This document shows positions 12,601 to 24,414 of a DNA stretch of 64,000 bases, piece after piece. Source of the DNA: Setaria digitata (taxonomy: Eukaryota; Nematoda; Chromadorea; Rhabditida; Setariidae); NCBI GenBank assembly GCA_003640385.1, contig RCAB01000001.1:1054001-1118000 (forward strand), read 5' to 3'. Position numbers and translations under genes: made by a program. The stretch's first letter is position 1, and every line of letters begins with the position of its first letter. The notes under the pieces are model-generated. The model was not told the DNA's origin. It searched no databases and saw only the letters and a list, made by a program, of their open reading frames with translations.

Positions 12601-15600
12601 TGTTGGTAACTCCTATTTTCCATTCGATAAAAATTGTTGGATATACGTATAAAAGTTCTATTCTTCATTGTATGTGGTATATTTTTCGTCTTGAAACATT
12701 AAATAATTTCTCTTTTTATTTTTAATGAGTTGTGTTTGAAAAGGCAGAATATGCAGTTCTCTATTTTACTAAAAAAAATTGATTTTCAGAAGAAGTAGTT
12801 GCTTTGAAAAAGGTTCGTTTGGAGAACGAAAAAGAAGGCTTCCCAATTACTGCTGTTCGTGAAATTAAAATTCTCAGACAGTTGAACCATCGGAATGTTG
12901 TGAGACTAATCGACATTGTTACTGATAAGCAAACGGCTGCTGATTTTAGGAAAGACAAAGGTATATTGTCTCGGATTGTAGTGTATTTTTCAGAGTGTTT
13001 CAGACGAATATAAATTAGATTTTTTTCTGGAACTACAATATGTTTTACTGATTTCAGGTGCGTTTTACTTGGTGTTTGAATACCTGGATCATGATCTTAT
13101 GGGCATATTGGAAAGTCAGTTTGTTGAATTTTCGGATGATCAGATCTCGTCGCTTATGAAACAGCTTGTTTCTGGACTAGAATATTGTCATTCGATTGGG
13201 TTTCTGCACCGTGATATCAAATGCTCAAATATCCTGCTGAATAATAAGTACTTTCTGTTTATCACAAGTGTTCATTCATTCATTGTCGTTTTAATAACTG
13301 TTAACTAAGAATAGCATTCTGTTTTAGAGGTGAACTCAAATTGGCGGATTTTGGTTTGGCTAGGTTTTATGATGAAGATCAAGATCGTCCTTATACCAAC
13401 CGTGTGATAACGCTTTGGTATCGTCCGCCAGAGCTTTTACTTGGCGAAGAACGATATACAACTGCTGTTGATGTGTGGAGTGTTGGGTTTGTTGTTTGCC
13501 TTATATCTTAATGTGATATGATTCATATTATGAGAAACTGTAATAACATGGATTGCAGGTGCATTCTTGGAGAATTATATACGAAAAAACCTATGTTTCA
13601 AGGAAACACTGAGATGGTCCAGTTAGATGTAATATCGAAACTGTGTGGGACACCGTCTCCTGAAAATTGGCCTGATGTTATCAAATTACCTCTCTACTGC
13701 AGCTTTCGACCAAAGCGCACTTTTCCACGCGTCTTGCGTGACGCATTTGGGTTGTGAGTCTTCACATACTCAGAAATATTGCACAAATGTTGTGTCGGTA
13801 ATTATCATTTAGTTGTTTAATTGCAGCATTCCTGATAAACCGTTAGATTTGCTTGACCGAATGCTTGAGCTGGATCCGAGGAGGCGTATTACTTCCAAAG
13901 CATCACTTACACATCCTTGGTTGAAAGATGTTGATCCCTCAAAAGTACCGCCACCAAAGCTTCCAGATTGGCAAGACTGCCATGAGCTATGGTCAAAAAA
14001 ACAGCGAAGAAACCGTTCGACTGGTAGTAAGTCTCTTTCATTATGAAACTTTCAGTGAGTAATCCCTTCCTTTTTTTATGGTTCAGGGAAAAGGTAGGAA
14101 ACTGTTAGATTTAAATCTTATCATAAAATTCATAGTGAAAAGATTTTTCGAGCTGATATTAATTCTGAACAGGCATGATTAAACATACGAACAGCCTTTC
14201 CACTGGTTTTCTGGTTTTAGTCATTTTGTTCAATGCCTATTTTTAGTCACATACAAGTTTATCTTTTTTGTTAAATCCAGTAGATGTGTTCTTAGGAAAA
14301 CAAATGTCTCTCATTTTAAATACTTTAACATATTTTAGATAGCGTGATGATGTCACAGTCGCTGTTGTCACATACACAGTTTGGGCAGCAGCACCATTCT
14401 GCACTTCCCTCTAGTTCACATCAGGTTTCTTTTCCTTTGTTTTTGTATATATGTTATCTGTTGATGCAAAGTACGAAATATATCTTTTCACTTGTAGTCT
14501 GATTCGGTCACAAATTTGAGAAGTGCAGTTCCACTTTTGGCATCAAGGCGACTAAATATTACACGCCCGCCCACTGAGAGCAATGCATCTTCAGAAGCTT
14601 CATTAAAAAGTAAGTCGCGTCTCAACTTTCCTTAGCCATAATCCATGCTAAAGAAATGTATCCTCCTCTTAAATGAATGAAAGGATAAATATTTAATGGA
14701 ATTTGGAGCTTTGAAATAAGGGACTATAGTTAATTGTAAGCGTGTGATAAATGATAATGAGCTGTGCTGAATATTGTGTGCACTGTTGCAGTTTGTGGTT
14801 GTTTTCTAGATGTAGATGCAGCAATTCGAGCAATTCAAGCCGACCCAAGTAACTTGGAAGCAGCACGCGCGTTGCTGGCTAATTTAAGTCCAACGGCAGC
14901 TGCATCTGTTTTACAGCTTGTTAGTAAAAGTGGCGTTTTACCACCAGCAGTGATGTCGGCACTCTCAACTTCCACTACAAATGCATCACATGTACATCCA
15001 CGAATACAGAATCAACTAACTGAAATATTAGGACAGCTCGCATCAATGGAACCGAAAGGTAGTGTATCAGTTACTATTACTTGTAATTCCACTTCAAACG
15101 TATCAACGTACCAACAAGCTTCATCAGTAGCCTTACGACAAGTATCATTAAACAGCAGCAGAGTTTATTTTCAAAAGTGACGTTTGTGTATTTTTCGGTG
15201 CAAAATAATTTTGCTTCTGACATTTTCCTTCGATTTCAAACCCCCCGTAGCTTGTATCCTTTTTTTTAACATTCAAAGTAAAGGATAGGATTGGTAATGC
15301 ATTTTTCTTTTGTTATTTTTCAATTTATCTCGTGTTATCACATTATTTTATAGACGATTACTTTAAATTTCTCAAAAATTTAGTTCCTCCTTATTAATCT
15401 GAAGATTTAATAAAGTGACTTTCTTAACACACTGGATTCTATGTTTCATGTTGCGCTTTTGTGTGTTAATCTACAATAAAAGATTGTTTCATGTGAAATG
15501 TTGCTTTTGAATGATATTTTGTACGGTAATGCTAAAAAGTGTTTAACAATGTTACGTGCAGATATTTCCAAATGTTTCGACAGAGATGATGTGGTATTTT

Positions 15601-16788
15601 TCGTAGGCTTAGCTGAGGATTTGATTTTTGACTTATTTTAAATACTTTGGTTAGACCGTTAATGTAACCAAACGTTCGGTATGACTGGGAAAATATGTGT
15701 TTTATCTCTTATCTTTTGGTAAGTAAAAAGGATAACAATTTGCTTCTCTATAGGTGCGTATTTCAGATTCTGTGCATTAGCTAAGATTGGCTGAAGCACA
15801 CAGTAAGTTATAATTTTTTGCTGCGATGAATGCCAATAGTTAATTGAATATGACGGTGTGAAGTGGCTGTTTAATGCTTTTAGCCACGTTACCGTAATGC
15901 TCGTTTAAAATATTGGTTTACATGTGACTTATGAGAGCAAAAAGTAGGATTGTTGCAAATGCTATGTTCTTTCATATTCTGTGGAATACTGATCTTCTTT
16001 AACTTTGAAGGTGGATTATAGCTTTGTTGGTTCGTTACTGTGATTCGTTAACTAAATATGGTTTCATTTACATTGACGCTTAGAAAAAAAAAAAAAAGAA
16101 TGCCTTTATTTAAGTTTTAGATCGGATAAAAGAGTGTTTCTATTTTTGAAAAAGAGGTTTCATAATGTTCACCGTTCTCCGTTTTGAAATGTTTAGATTA
16201 CTGTTTATTGTCTTTAATGCTTCCATATTTTTCTTCTAAATTAGAGGTATTGTCGAATATTTGTAATGAGGCAATGGTGAGTGAAGAAGTAACAAAATGT
16301 AGTAATTGTTGTTAACGCATTTTGTCACTGTCTTTTGGCATATAAGAAATTTCAAGTTGGATTATTTTTTTATTTGTTCTGTAAGGAAGGTGACTTCAAG
16401 TCGTTTCAGTTCCTTTTTGATGAGAAGAATTGGCTTATGCGTGGGTGTACTGTTGTTGGTTTTGTACTGTGTCACATTTTTCTGAACTGTATTTTTTCAA
16501 TCTCTAATTGCAGAAGTACATATTCAATTTTTTTTTTCTTTTTTGCCTTAAAAAAAATTTATTTCAGGGGGCCTGTCATCCGCTGTAGAAGCAGGGATAC
16601 TTCAAGAAAAGGAAAAAGAAATAACGAGGAAACTAACTCAACCGGTGGAGCGGGATGTAGAAAGTACTTCTGGAATCCTGGAGTCTACAAATGGTAGTGG
16701 TGTGGATTGCAGTCATATTTTAGCAACATTAGAATCAGAAAGTTCCAAAGAACAGTCACCTACCAAGCATTCAGAACCATTGGGCTGA
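9622..16788 (+). CDS. cdk-12: CDK12-type transcription-elongation kinase
   Basis: CDK12 with cyclin K phosphorylates Ser2 of the RNA polymerase II C-terminal domain. Exons: 9622-9697, 9814-10015, 10606-10767, 10988-11116, 11192-11384, 11453-11716, 11813-12129, 12413-12549, 12790-12960, 13058-13247, 13328-13486, 13559-13753, 13827-14026, 14339-14424, 14498-14609, 14810-15058, 16568-16788; all in phase, about 1020 residues. Order: Ser/Arg-rich region (exons 2-5), long proline-rich region (exons 6-7), kinase domain (exons 8-13), low-complexity tail. Kinase marks: [17 protein letters not shown], the cyclin-contact helix [24 protein letters not shown], the T-loop [21 protein letters not shown] rather than PSTAIRE and the RS/proline-rich N-terminus separate it from cell-cycle CDKs; CDK9 lacks this N-terminus. 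If exon 16 is not spliced it runs to a stop at 15178-15180 (about 987 residues). Confidence 0.95.
15409..15480 (+). terminator. Polyadenylation signals inside the cdk-12 last intron
   Basis: AATAAA at 15409-15414 and again at 15475-15480, 230-300 bases after the in-frame stop of unspliced exon 16. They would end a shorter cdk-12 transcript; the longer form splices over them to 16568. Confidence 0.5.
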
Positions 16789-18246
16789 CGATTGTGTGTG
16801 TAGGAGCGCTGACGATGTTTCTCTTTTAAAATTGCGGTCAGCACGAGAAGGAATTTTTTGAATTCCTCATTATGTCACAGGTCGATGCTTGTGTTTGAAA
16901 ACAGTCGGCTGTTGCAACTACTAATGTTGAGGAAGAGCGATTACTGACATTTCCGGGAGAGGTAATTATATAGTCAGTTGCATTATTACTTTGTGTCGCT
17001 GTCACTCTTTATTTTTGTTGTAATGTTTGTATGAAATGATTCGAAATTGAATAATGGACGATTGCAAGGAAGGTATGGTCTTTTTGAGACGTTCCATTGG
17101 CAAGTCTTTTGTCAGTTGCATAGGATGTTTGTACTCAGAAAAATTGGCCTTAATCCCCTAGCACAGTCTATGACAAAAGCTGTTTGGTACTCGAGGAATG
17201 AAATCCGGATATCCGAAAGCAAAAGTTATCTTCCAGTGCAGATTGGACCCGGTCTTCAATTTTTATGTTGGAGGTCTCCAGAATTAACCGTCATTCAGTC
17301 CTATTGTAAATTTGTTTTTGATTCATTTACGAATGCTTTTTCTCCCAAATCATTCATATTGGTACGTTTACGTGTAATAATATGAAAAAGGCTTGGCGTT
17401 TATTAAGAAACAGCTTGACGACACTTCTTATCAACAACAGTATGTCCATCATGTGACCAGAAATATCCACATGTCGCGATGTCGGTCTGCCAAAGTTGTT
17501 CTGGTTAGTTGTCCACTATGTTTTTAAAATTTCGGAAATCGAGAGAAGTTGACTTCGCTTGAATCACCAGCTCGTTGTCCCGAAATCGTCTGATCTTGAA
17601 CACACTATCTTTCCTGGGCTGTACTGTAGGTTCCTTCGTCATCCCAACTTTGCGCCTTAGTTATTTTTCACTCGATTAGAATTTGAATGATGGAAACATC
17701 ACAGATGAAATTCAGTGTTGCAGCAAATACAGGCCATTGTTACACTTCCTCTTTTAAGATAATTAAATTGAGATTAAACACTGCTAGAACGGTAAGCAGT
17801 GAAATCAGAAAATAGAACGGTCTTTATCATTCATCTGGATTCGTCTTACTTGCTGTTCCCTAGGATCTTCACATTTATTGCATAAAATGAGAGGGCAGCG
17901 AACCTATTCCATCTTTACGTTGGATAAGGCAAGAATATCCCTGTACCAATGAAATAAGCTTCATTTCCATTCTTCGTAAGAATTCATTTGGAAGGAAACT
18001 CATGCTACCCATTTCTTCATTACTAACTATCCAACACAAAGGCATTTCAATCTCCACACTTTTCATCTTTTCTCAACATGCTTTATTGCTGATTCTGAAG
18101 AAATATCGATCTTCCAGCTTCCAGAAGTAGTATTCGTTTTTACACGTCTTTTTTTTTGTTTAATTTCAACATAAAAGATCCAGGAAGTCCAATCTGTTTT
18201 TATCAAATATGCAACGATTAACGTACGGTGATAAGGTTGTACAACC
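16789..18246. other. Convergent intergenic region cdk-12 / MPLKIP-like
   Basis: About 1.46 kb between two converging 3' ends. An open frame of about 112 codons at 17047-17385 starts with TTG and has no recognisable family. I see no other gene here; it probably holds the 3' UTRs. Confidence 0.4.
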
Positions 18247-19278
18247 TCACTGCCCATCTAATCGACGGTTATCATAAAATTCTTCTAACTTCGCCCATGG
18301 ATTAGATGTCATAGACGGCACTACGTAGTCGTTGACGTCAAACTGTTCAGCGGGAAATACTGCTCCTGAATTCATATGACCATCACGTCTGCAATCGCGA
18401 GCAGTTGCGTATGAACCACCATATTCCTGTACCTGAATGGTAAATTACCATACTTTTCTCTAGAGCAGAACTTCGAACGTTCACAGCAAATAATAGAATG
18501 GTGATGACGATAAATTCGTTAAGATAAAAAGTGTTTATATTTTTTTATTAGCAAATTCAAAGCATTTACCATATGCTGTGGACTTTTGTAGATGTACGGC
18601 GAGTGTGCTCTCGGTGAACTACGCCAATTTGGAGAATAGTGAACGCTGGTGTGACTGTTTGTTCGATAATTCGGCACAGATGAAGGGCCATATGGTGGTC
18701 GCTTTTTCTGTTGATATGGCAGGTGATGGGGAGATGAATAAGAACTGGACATCACTGCGTAATTTGGAAATGTCAAGGGGGAGTAAGGACTTCTGAAGGG
18801 ATTGTCAAACCTGCCATCGACGGAAGTTGTAGCGCGAGAAATACCTAAAACAAGGTCTACTTTATTCTTATGGCAATTATAATTTTCTATACAAAAAGGT
18901 ACACGGTACAATTACCGAACCATCTAGCAAATGGCTCAACACCAACCTTTGATGGAGGGTGGAAACTAGATATTCTTCCAGCTACTTATTTGATCACTTA
19001 TTGGCTAGCAGGCCTCTTCATAAAAATTATCACTGGAAAGAAAGCGATATAACTGTAAAAGTAGTATTTGCAAAGAAACCTACGCCGCATCCCACGTCTC
19101 ACTATGAAGACAAAATATGTATGAAAATATTTAATGGACTTGTGCCTTCACCTCACCTCCATGGTTATTGTCAAAATGTTTCCGCTTTATAAACTGAAGA
19201 GGATAACCTATCAAATAATAACCACTTACCGAAATTGTTTCGCGGCTGTGGCATCATTTCTTGTTCGTTGTTGTGCAT
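18247..19278 (-). CDS. MPLKIP/TTDN1-like small proline/serine-rich protein
   Basis: Exons (minus) 19278-19230, 18844-18570, 18432-18247 join in phase to about 169 residues. The N-terminal two thirds are rich in Ser, Pro, Tyr and Arg (FRSPYSPLTFPNY, HLPYQQKKRPPYGP, SPYIYKSP). The C-terminus carries DYVVPSMTSNPWAKLEEFY, which resembles the conserved PSM-x-x-x-PWA-x-L ending of MPLKIP/TTDN1, the protein altered in non-photosensitive trichothiodystrophy. I infer homology from this short motif plus similar size and composition; the rest is too low-complexity to align by eye. SP and TP sites would fit the mitotic phosphorylation known for the family. It diverges from mpc-1 with only 315 bp between start codons. 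Confidence 0.72.
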
Positions 19279-19593
19279 ATCGATGTATTCAATGATTAAT
19301 GTTAGTAATAATCAATGAGGAATAACTTAACCGAATTGACTAACAACCGCGAACACCACTATTACACCATTTAGTAACAGTGATAGAAGCGTGGCCCGTT
19401 AAATGTGAGCTATGCAACATTAATTTTTGGAAGTTCATAACTAGTGTGGTTTTGCATGCTTAGGATTTCTTTGCTAATTGTTTATTTCATCGTCAAATTA
19501 TTCGCTGGCACGGTGTTAACGCGACAATGTCGTTTTCGCTTGCGATTTAGCTCTTCATTAATTCTCTCCACAAATATCAGTTGCAGGAGGAAA
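19279..19593. promoter_or_regulatory. Compact divergent promoter region, MPLKIP-like / mpc-1
   Basis: The 315 bp between opposing start codons must serve both genes. It ends on the mpc-1 side with a trans-splice-like acceptor (tatcagttgcag, ending at 19586) seven bases before the ATG. Confidence 0.55.
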
Positions 19594-20467
19594 ATGAACG
19601 CAATTATGAAAAATTTCTCTCGTCATTCCAAAAAAGAATGGATTAGCTACTTCTGTTCTACACATTTTTGGGGTCCCGTCGCCAACTGGGGTATCCCAAT
19701 TGCTGCCTTGGCTGATTTGAAGAAGAATCCGGACTTGATTTCAGGTATGTCATGCTTGTAGATGTGTTTGTTCTGAATATCTTGATCAGTTTCGAAATTT
19801 CTAAGTAGACTATTATCTGCTTTATGTTGTGTATCTATTTTGTTAATTAAAAGAAAAGACTTTCAATTTATGACTTTAACATTTTTAATTAAGAGGAATA
19901 CATTCCATATTCATTCTAGGTCCAATGACTACAGCTTTATGCATCTATTCAGCAGTTTTTATGCGATTTGCTTGTCGTGTTGAGCCGCGCAACATGCTCC
20001 TTTTTGCATGCCACTTCGCAAATATTTCTTTGCAACTCATGCAGGTTATAGATCATTTCTGAGTGAAAGTGATTTTCAAATAGATATAAATTTTAATCAA
20101 ACAGGATTTTAACAGGTTCTAGACATCAGGCAGTAGTGATTTATTTCTACTATAAGAGGGTAGAAGAACAGAATAGATGCTTTGCCAAGCTCGTGAGATC
20201 GATGAATCGTAACTAAAGAATAGCGTATTAGACAAAATACAATGGCTTGATGGAACTGAATTTTATTTTATATCTGCGGTACATGAGTTCTCTTTTACGC
20301 CGTTTCATTCTGCATGAAAATCCCCTTAGTGCTTTTTTTTCAATCTATATTTGTTGTAGATGTGCCGTTTCCTCAACCACAATTATTTGCATATTATGGA
20401 TGATCCAACGTTCAGTTATATTGATGAAACCAATAACACGGTTCTTGTGGAAAGAATTATGGACTAA
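19594..20467 (+). CDS. mpc-1: Mitochondrial pyruvate carrier subunit 1
   Basis: MPC1 pairs with MPC2 in the mitochondrial inner membrane to import pyruvate. Exons 19594-19744, 19920-20044, 20360-20467 are in phase and give 127 residues (human MPC1 109). The signature [20 protein letters not shown] is near residue 24, followed by [14 protein letters not shown], the second hydrophobic segment ([13 protein letters not shown]), [14 protein letters not shown] and, across the last junction, [12 protein letters not shown], matching the family's LIQGGRLIKHE region. If the second donor is ignored the frame stops six codons later, so the third exon is strongly preferred. The tail beyond this (about 30 residues, acidic and polar) is longer than in vertebrates. 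The acceptor just before the ATG suggests SL trans-splicing. Confidence 0.93.
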
Positions 20468-22392
20468 GATGTAATTTTTTAGAAAAAAAAAAAGATGAAT
20501 CCAAACGTTTTTCATATTTCGTTTTCCACAAATTTCCTTGAATATTTTATTATGTAGTTAGTCTCTTATATATTTTCGAAAAATTATTGCTGGTATATTG
20601 TATGTCGTATGTTACCTAACTTCTCATTTATTTCATTTATTTCCCTCTATTTTCAATCTTCTCGTAGTTAACTTTGTACAGATGCTTTTTCATTCCACAG
20701 ATGATAGATAATACACGTCTTGAATAATAAAATTTACGATCGAGGATGTACTGTCGACGGTAAATGAATAATTGGAGTTCCTGCTTTCCCAAAAGGTTTT
20801 TAAAGTATCCAGTCAAATAGATGTTTCGTCGTTTTTCTTTCAGGGAAAGGTAAGTAATCGAATTTTGGGCTAGGAGCAGTTTTATGACATTAGTGGTTAT
20901 ATAGATGTGTGGGGGAGAGATCATTCAGTGGTGTTTCACTTCGGATTGACCTACTTTTCGAAGAAATTGAAGTTAATAGACATCATTGAGACAACTTTTC
21001 TGATATGAATCTCTCTGAGCTAAAGATACATTTTATCTCCATTGTAGTGTTCGAGCTCATCATATCTTGCCGTCACTATTGTTGTACGTGGTTCGCATCT
21101 GATATCTGACTAAAGAAGTGATGAAATTAAGTAATGTAATATAGTTGATGTAATGCACAAGGACGTAGAGTAGGACATATTCGGAATTTGAGGATATTCG
21201 AGATCAGATGCGGGAATATGAAGGATGTGAGGATGATGTCGAAGATGCTGAATAGGTAATAAGCAAGTTTCCGGTTTATTAGCGTATTTCAGCTGTGGGA
21301 TGGGATAGGAGTCAGGGGAACTATTGTTGGAAAGTAGGTTTTGAAAGGTAGGTGCAGGTACATGAAGAGGTTTTTTGGACTTGTATTGATAAGGATATAT
21401 GTGATATAGGGTGTATCTGATGCAAAGTTCTATTCGTGTGAGTGAAACAAATTTTTGATGAAGTAGGACAAGAAGTGGTTTGGAAAGTAGCTGATGCTTG
21501 GATAGAGGTGGAGAATTGTGCCAGGTGATTTCTTACCTATTTAAATTCTTGTTTCTTATGGTTTTTCCTTCTGAGTTTTTGTTCTGAAGGGCCGTTTCCT
21601 TCGTGCGAACACTGAACTAATTACGTGCATCTCTGTTGGCACTGTTAGTGTCAGTGATTAGATATTCTCAGTTTCAAAGGCGTCTGTTAGACTTCACTGA
21701 TATAAAAATGTGTGAAATATAAGTGAAAGTTTTCTGTTCAGCAGCTGCTTCCTAGTATTAGGCGACGGCGTTCAAGCTTACTCTTCTTACTCCTCATTCG
21801 CCCTTTCGCTAGCTCTAGCTTCAACAGTGTACTTATCGAGAAGGGAACTGGACGGAGAAGTGAATACTTCCAGCTCTCAGAAGTTCAGGGTACAGTACTG
21901 CTGTCGTGAAGACACGCAGCGAAATCCCGATGCTTCAGGAGGGAAGTGCCAGCAGCAGCTATGTTTGCCGTTAGTGATCCCGAGTGTGCACTGCTCTGAG
22001 AGATCGCTGCTCATTACTGCTTACTCTGATTTGTTTCGCCCCACCACATCACCATCCCATCAGCCTCATTACCGTCATTGTCATCATTACCATCATCATC
22101 ATCTTAAACTTAGCAACACAGAGAGGGAGGAGAGAGAGAAAGAGAGGGAAAAGGAGTTGTTTGCAAGAGAATAGATGTTGCTCGGTGGGGTGCTGCACCA
22201 GCAGTAGCAGTAGCAGTAGCAGTAGCGGTAGCGGTAGCAGCAGCACTAGTAGTAGGTAGTAAGGAGAACAATGCTGGTAGTGCTGTGTTAAGCTCTGGAA
22301 AGAGGGCGGCGTATCGGTCCTTTCAATCTTCTGACTCTCAATTGCAGAAGCAGCTCGGGTCGTCTCATCCGAATCCAGAATCTCCACCGAGG
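20468..22392 (+). other. Intergenic and 5' region upstream of coronin
   Basis: About 1.9 kb. The last 700 bases are richer in G+C and in purine/pyrimidine runs, with short triplet repeats, and probably include the coronin promoter and 5' UTR. Open frames at 21827-22174 and overlapping ones look like repeat-driven artefacts. A splice-like acceptor (attgcag ending at 22347) lies 45 bases before the coronin ATG. Confidence 0.4.
22198..22258 (+). repeat. AGC/AGT/GGT-type imperfect triplet repeat
   Basis: About 60 bases of tandem agcagt/agcggt units just upstream of the coronin start. It would encode serine/glycine runs in one frame, but no gene model needs it; treat as a 5' UTR microsatellite. 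Confidence 0.7.
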
Positions 22393-24364
22393 ATGAGCAG
22401 CATCGTTCGACAGAGTAAATTCCGGCATGTTTTTTGCAAGCCTGCAAAGCATGAACAGTGCATGTCCGATGTGCGCATCACTGAAATTACATGGGATTCA
22501 CTGTTCTGCGCCTGCAACTCCAAATTCATTGCGATTATCTGCAAAGGAGCTGGTGGACCGTTCCTCGTCATACCTATCAACAAGGTCATTCGTTTTTCGC
22601 GCTTGTGCAGGTGATTGATCAGTCGGACTGTGTCCGGGTGAGTGAGATCTGTGTCTATCACTGAGAGCTGATGACCCGCACTAAGTGGCTACAGGACTTG
22701 CTCTTCTCTACCTGATGCGTGGAATTAGACTGCTGAAATGGCTGACTTAGAGCGGACATGATGATGAATTGTAAGAGTATAGCTGAGTCGTCCGATCTTC
22801 TCTTTATTATATCTTTCTCCTTCTAATTATCTCTCCTCCCGTAACGATATTAGAACTACACGGAAACAGTAACTGAGAAATATTCATGAATTTCTCCCCA
22901 TTCCGCATTGATTAGTAACTGTTTGGAGGTGATTAATCAGTGTGTCAGTTTCCCCTCAGAAATGGTAGATTTCCAGTTTGTTATTGTCAGTTTCGCTGCT
23001 TTAAATATTGCTCGGTTTTCTTACGCAATATTTTAATACACTTTTGCTTAAAGTTATAAATGAAACTGCTGTTGCTGAATGTTAATGATCTGTCGTATAT
23101 GGCAGTAATGGAGTTAAATTAATTAATGTTCAGATTAGCGTGCATTTATCATATATTATTCTGCACTGAGGACTTAGTGTTCTTCAAAAGATATTTCTTT
23201 TCTCTACAATCATGAAATGGAATTCAAAGTGAGGAAAAGGGCAGGAGAGGAACGGAGAAGTTTCTGCTGAATTACGTTTCATCTAACGCGTATCAACAAC
23301 TCATTTGTTGAGCACTTCAGCACTTTGTCCTTAGTGTCCTACAAGTTTTGATGCATGCGGTGAAGTAGTGAAAGAGAACAGTAGCCTATTATGAATTTAT
23401 TGTAATAGTCTCTTGCATCATTGTGCATTATATATCGTTGCAGATAACTGAGTCTTATTATCCGTTATCCTGTTTTGTTTTTTATGTCCGTTGTTTTGAG
23501 AAGTCTTTGAATGCTAACCTTTAGAGAAACTGCCGTAAAGTTCAGAAGGAAACATAATGTTTCTTTTAAAAATATTCCTTTCACTCCATCTTCATCCTCT
23601 TATCTTGATGTAGTAGAGCACTGGATATCTATCATTTGTGTATTTTTAATTTGAGAAATTTACTTGCTTTCCTCTCTCCCTCTGTGTTTATGATCGTCTT
23701 TAAATTGCATGTTGATTTATCTCTTTTTTAATTAGTAATCACAGTACGTTCACTGTGGTAGGAATCGAAATTCATGAAGGTTAGGCGGCAGGACAGTGCT
23801 GTTTGGTAGCTGAACTTTAAAATAGATATGCATAAAGGATAGGTCATCTTGAAACTGTTGATCTTAACAATCAATGTTGAAGATGTTGCTTTCGACCAAC
23901 GTCAAGAGTTTAAGAATGATTACGAGCATAAATTTGCTAGTTGATTAGGGGCATTATGTGGACGTGTAATAATAAATTAGTGAGTTCACTGATTTGGTTG
24001 ATCTCAAAGCGACGTCAGATCAAAAGCAAATGGGCAAGTTATTATAAAGTAAATGTTGTCTTTTTAGCCTTGAAGGTTAAGGAAATAGTAGTAGCAATAT
24101 CAAGTAATAAATATGATGCTATTCAGTTGTATTTAACGAAAGAAGACAGTTGCGAGTCAGCTTTTTAATAAGCTTTTTTTTCGGAATGGTTATATAATTA
24201 TTAAAAAAATGCCATTTTGCAGGTAGGACGTATTGAAAAGGACTATCCTTATGTGGATGCTCATCGTGCTCCATGTCATGAAGTTGCGTGGAGTCCCTTT
24301 AACGACAACGTTATTGCCAGCTGTTCAGAAGATACTACCTGCAAGGTAGTGTTATTTTTATTTC

Positions 24365-24414
<50 letters not shown>

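Noticed and set aside
17047..17385. 112-codon ORF after cdk-12
   Set aside because: No ATG start, no splice context and no recognisable family; more likely 3' flank.
22049..22447. 132-codon minus-strand ORF over the triplet repeat
   Set aside because: Driven by microsatellites (runs of Leu and Met) and overlapping the real coronin first exon.
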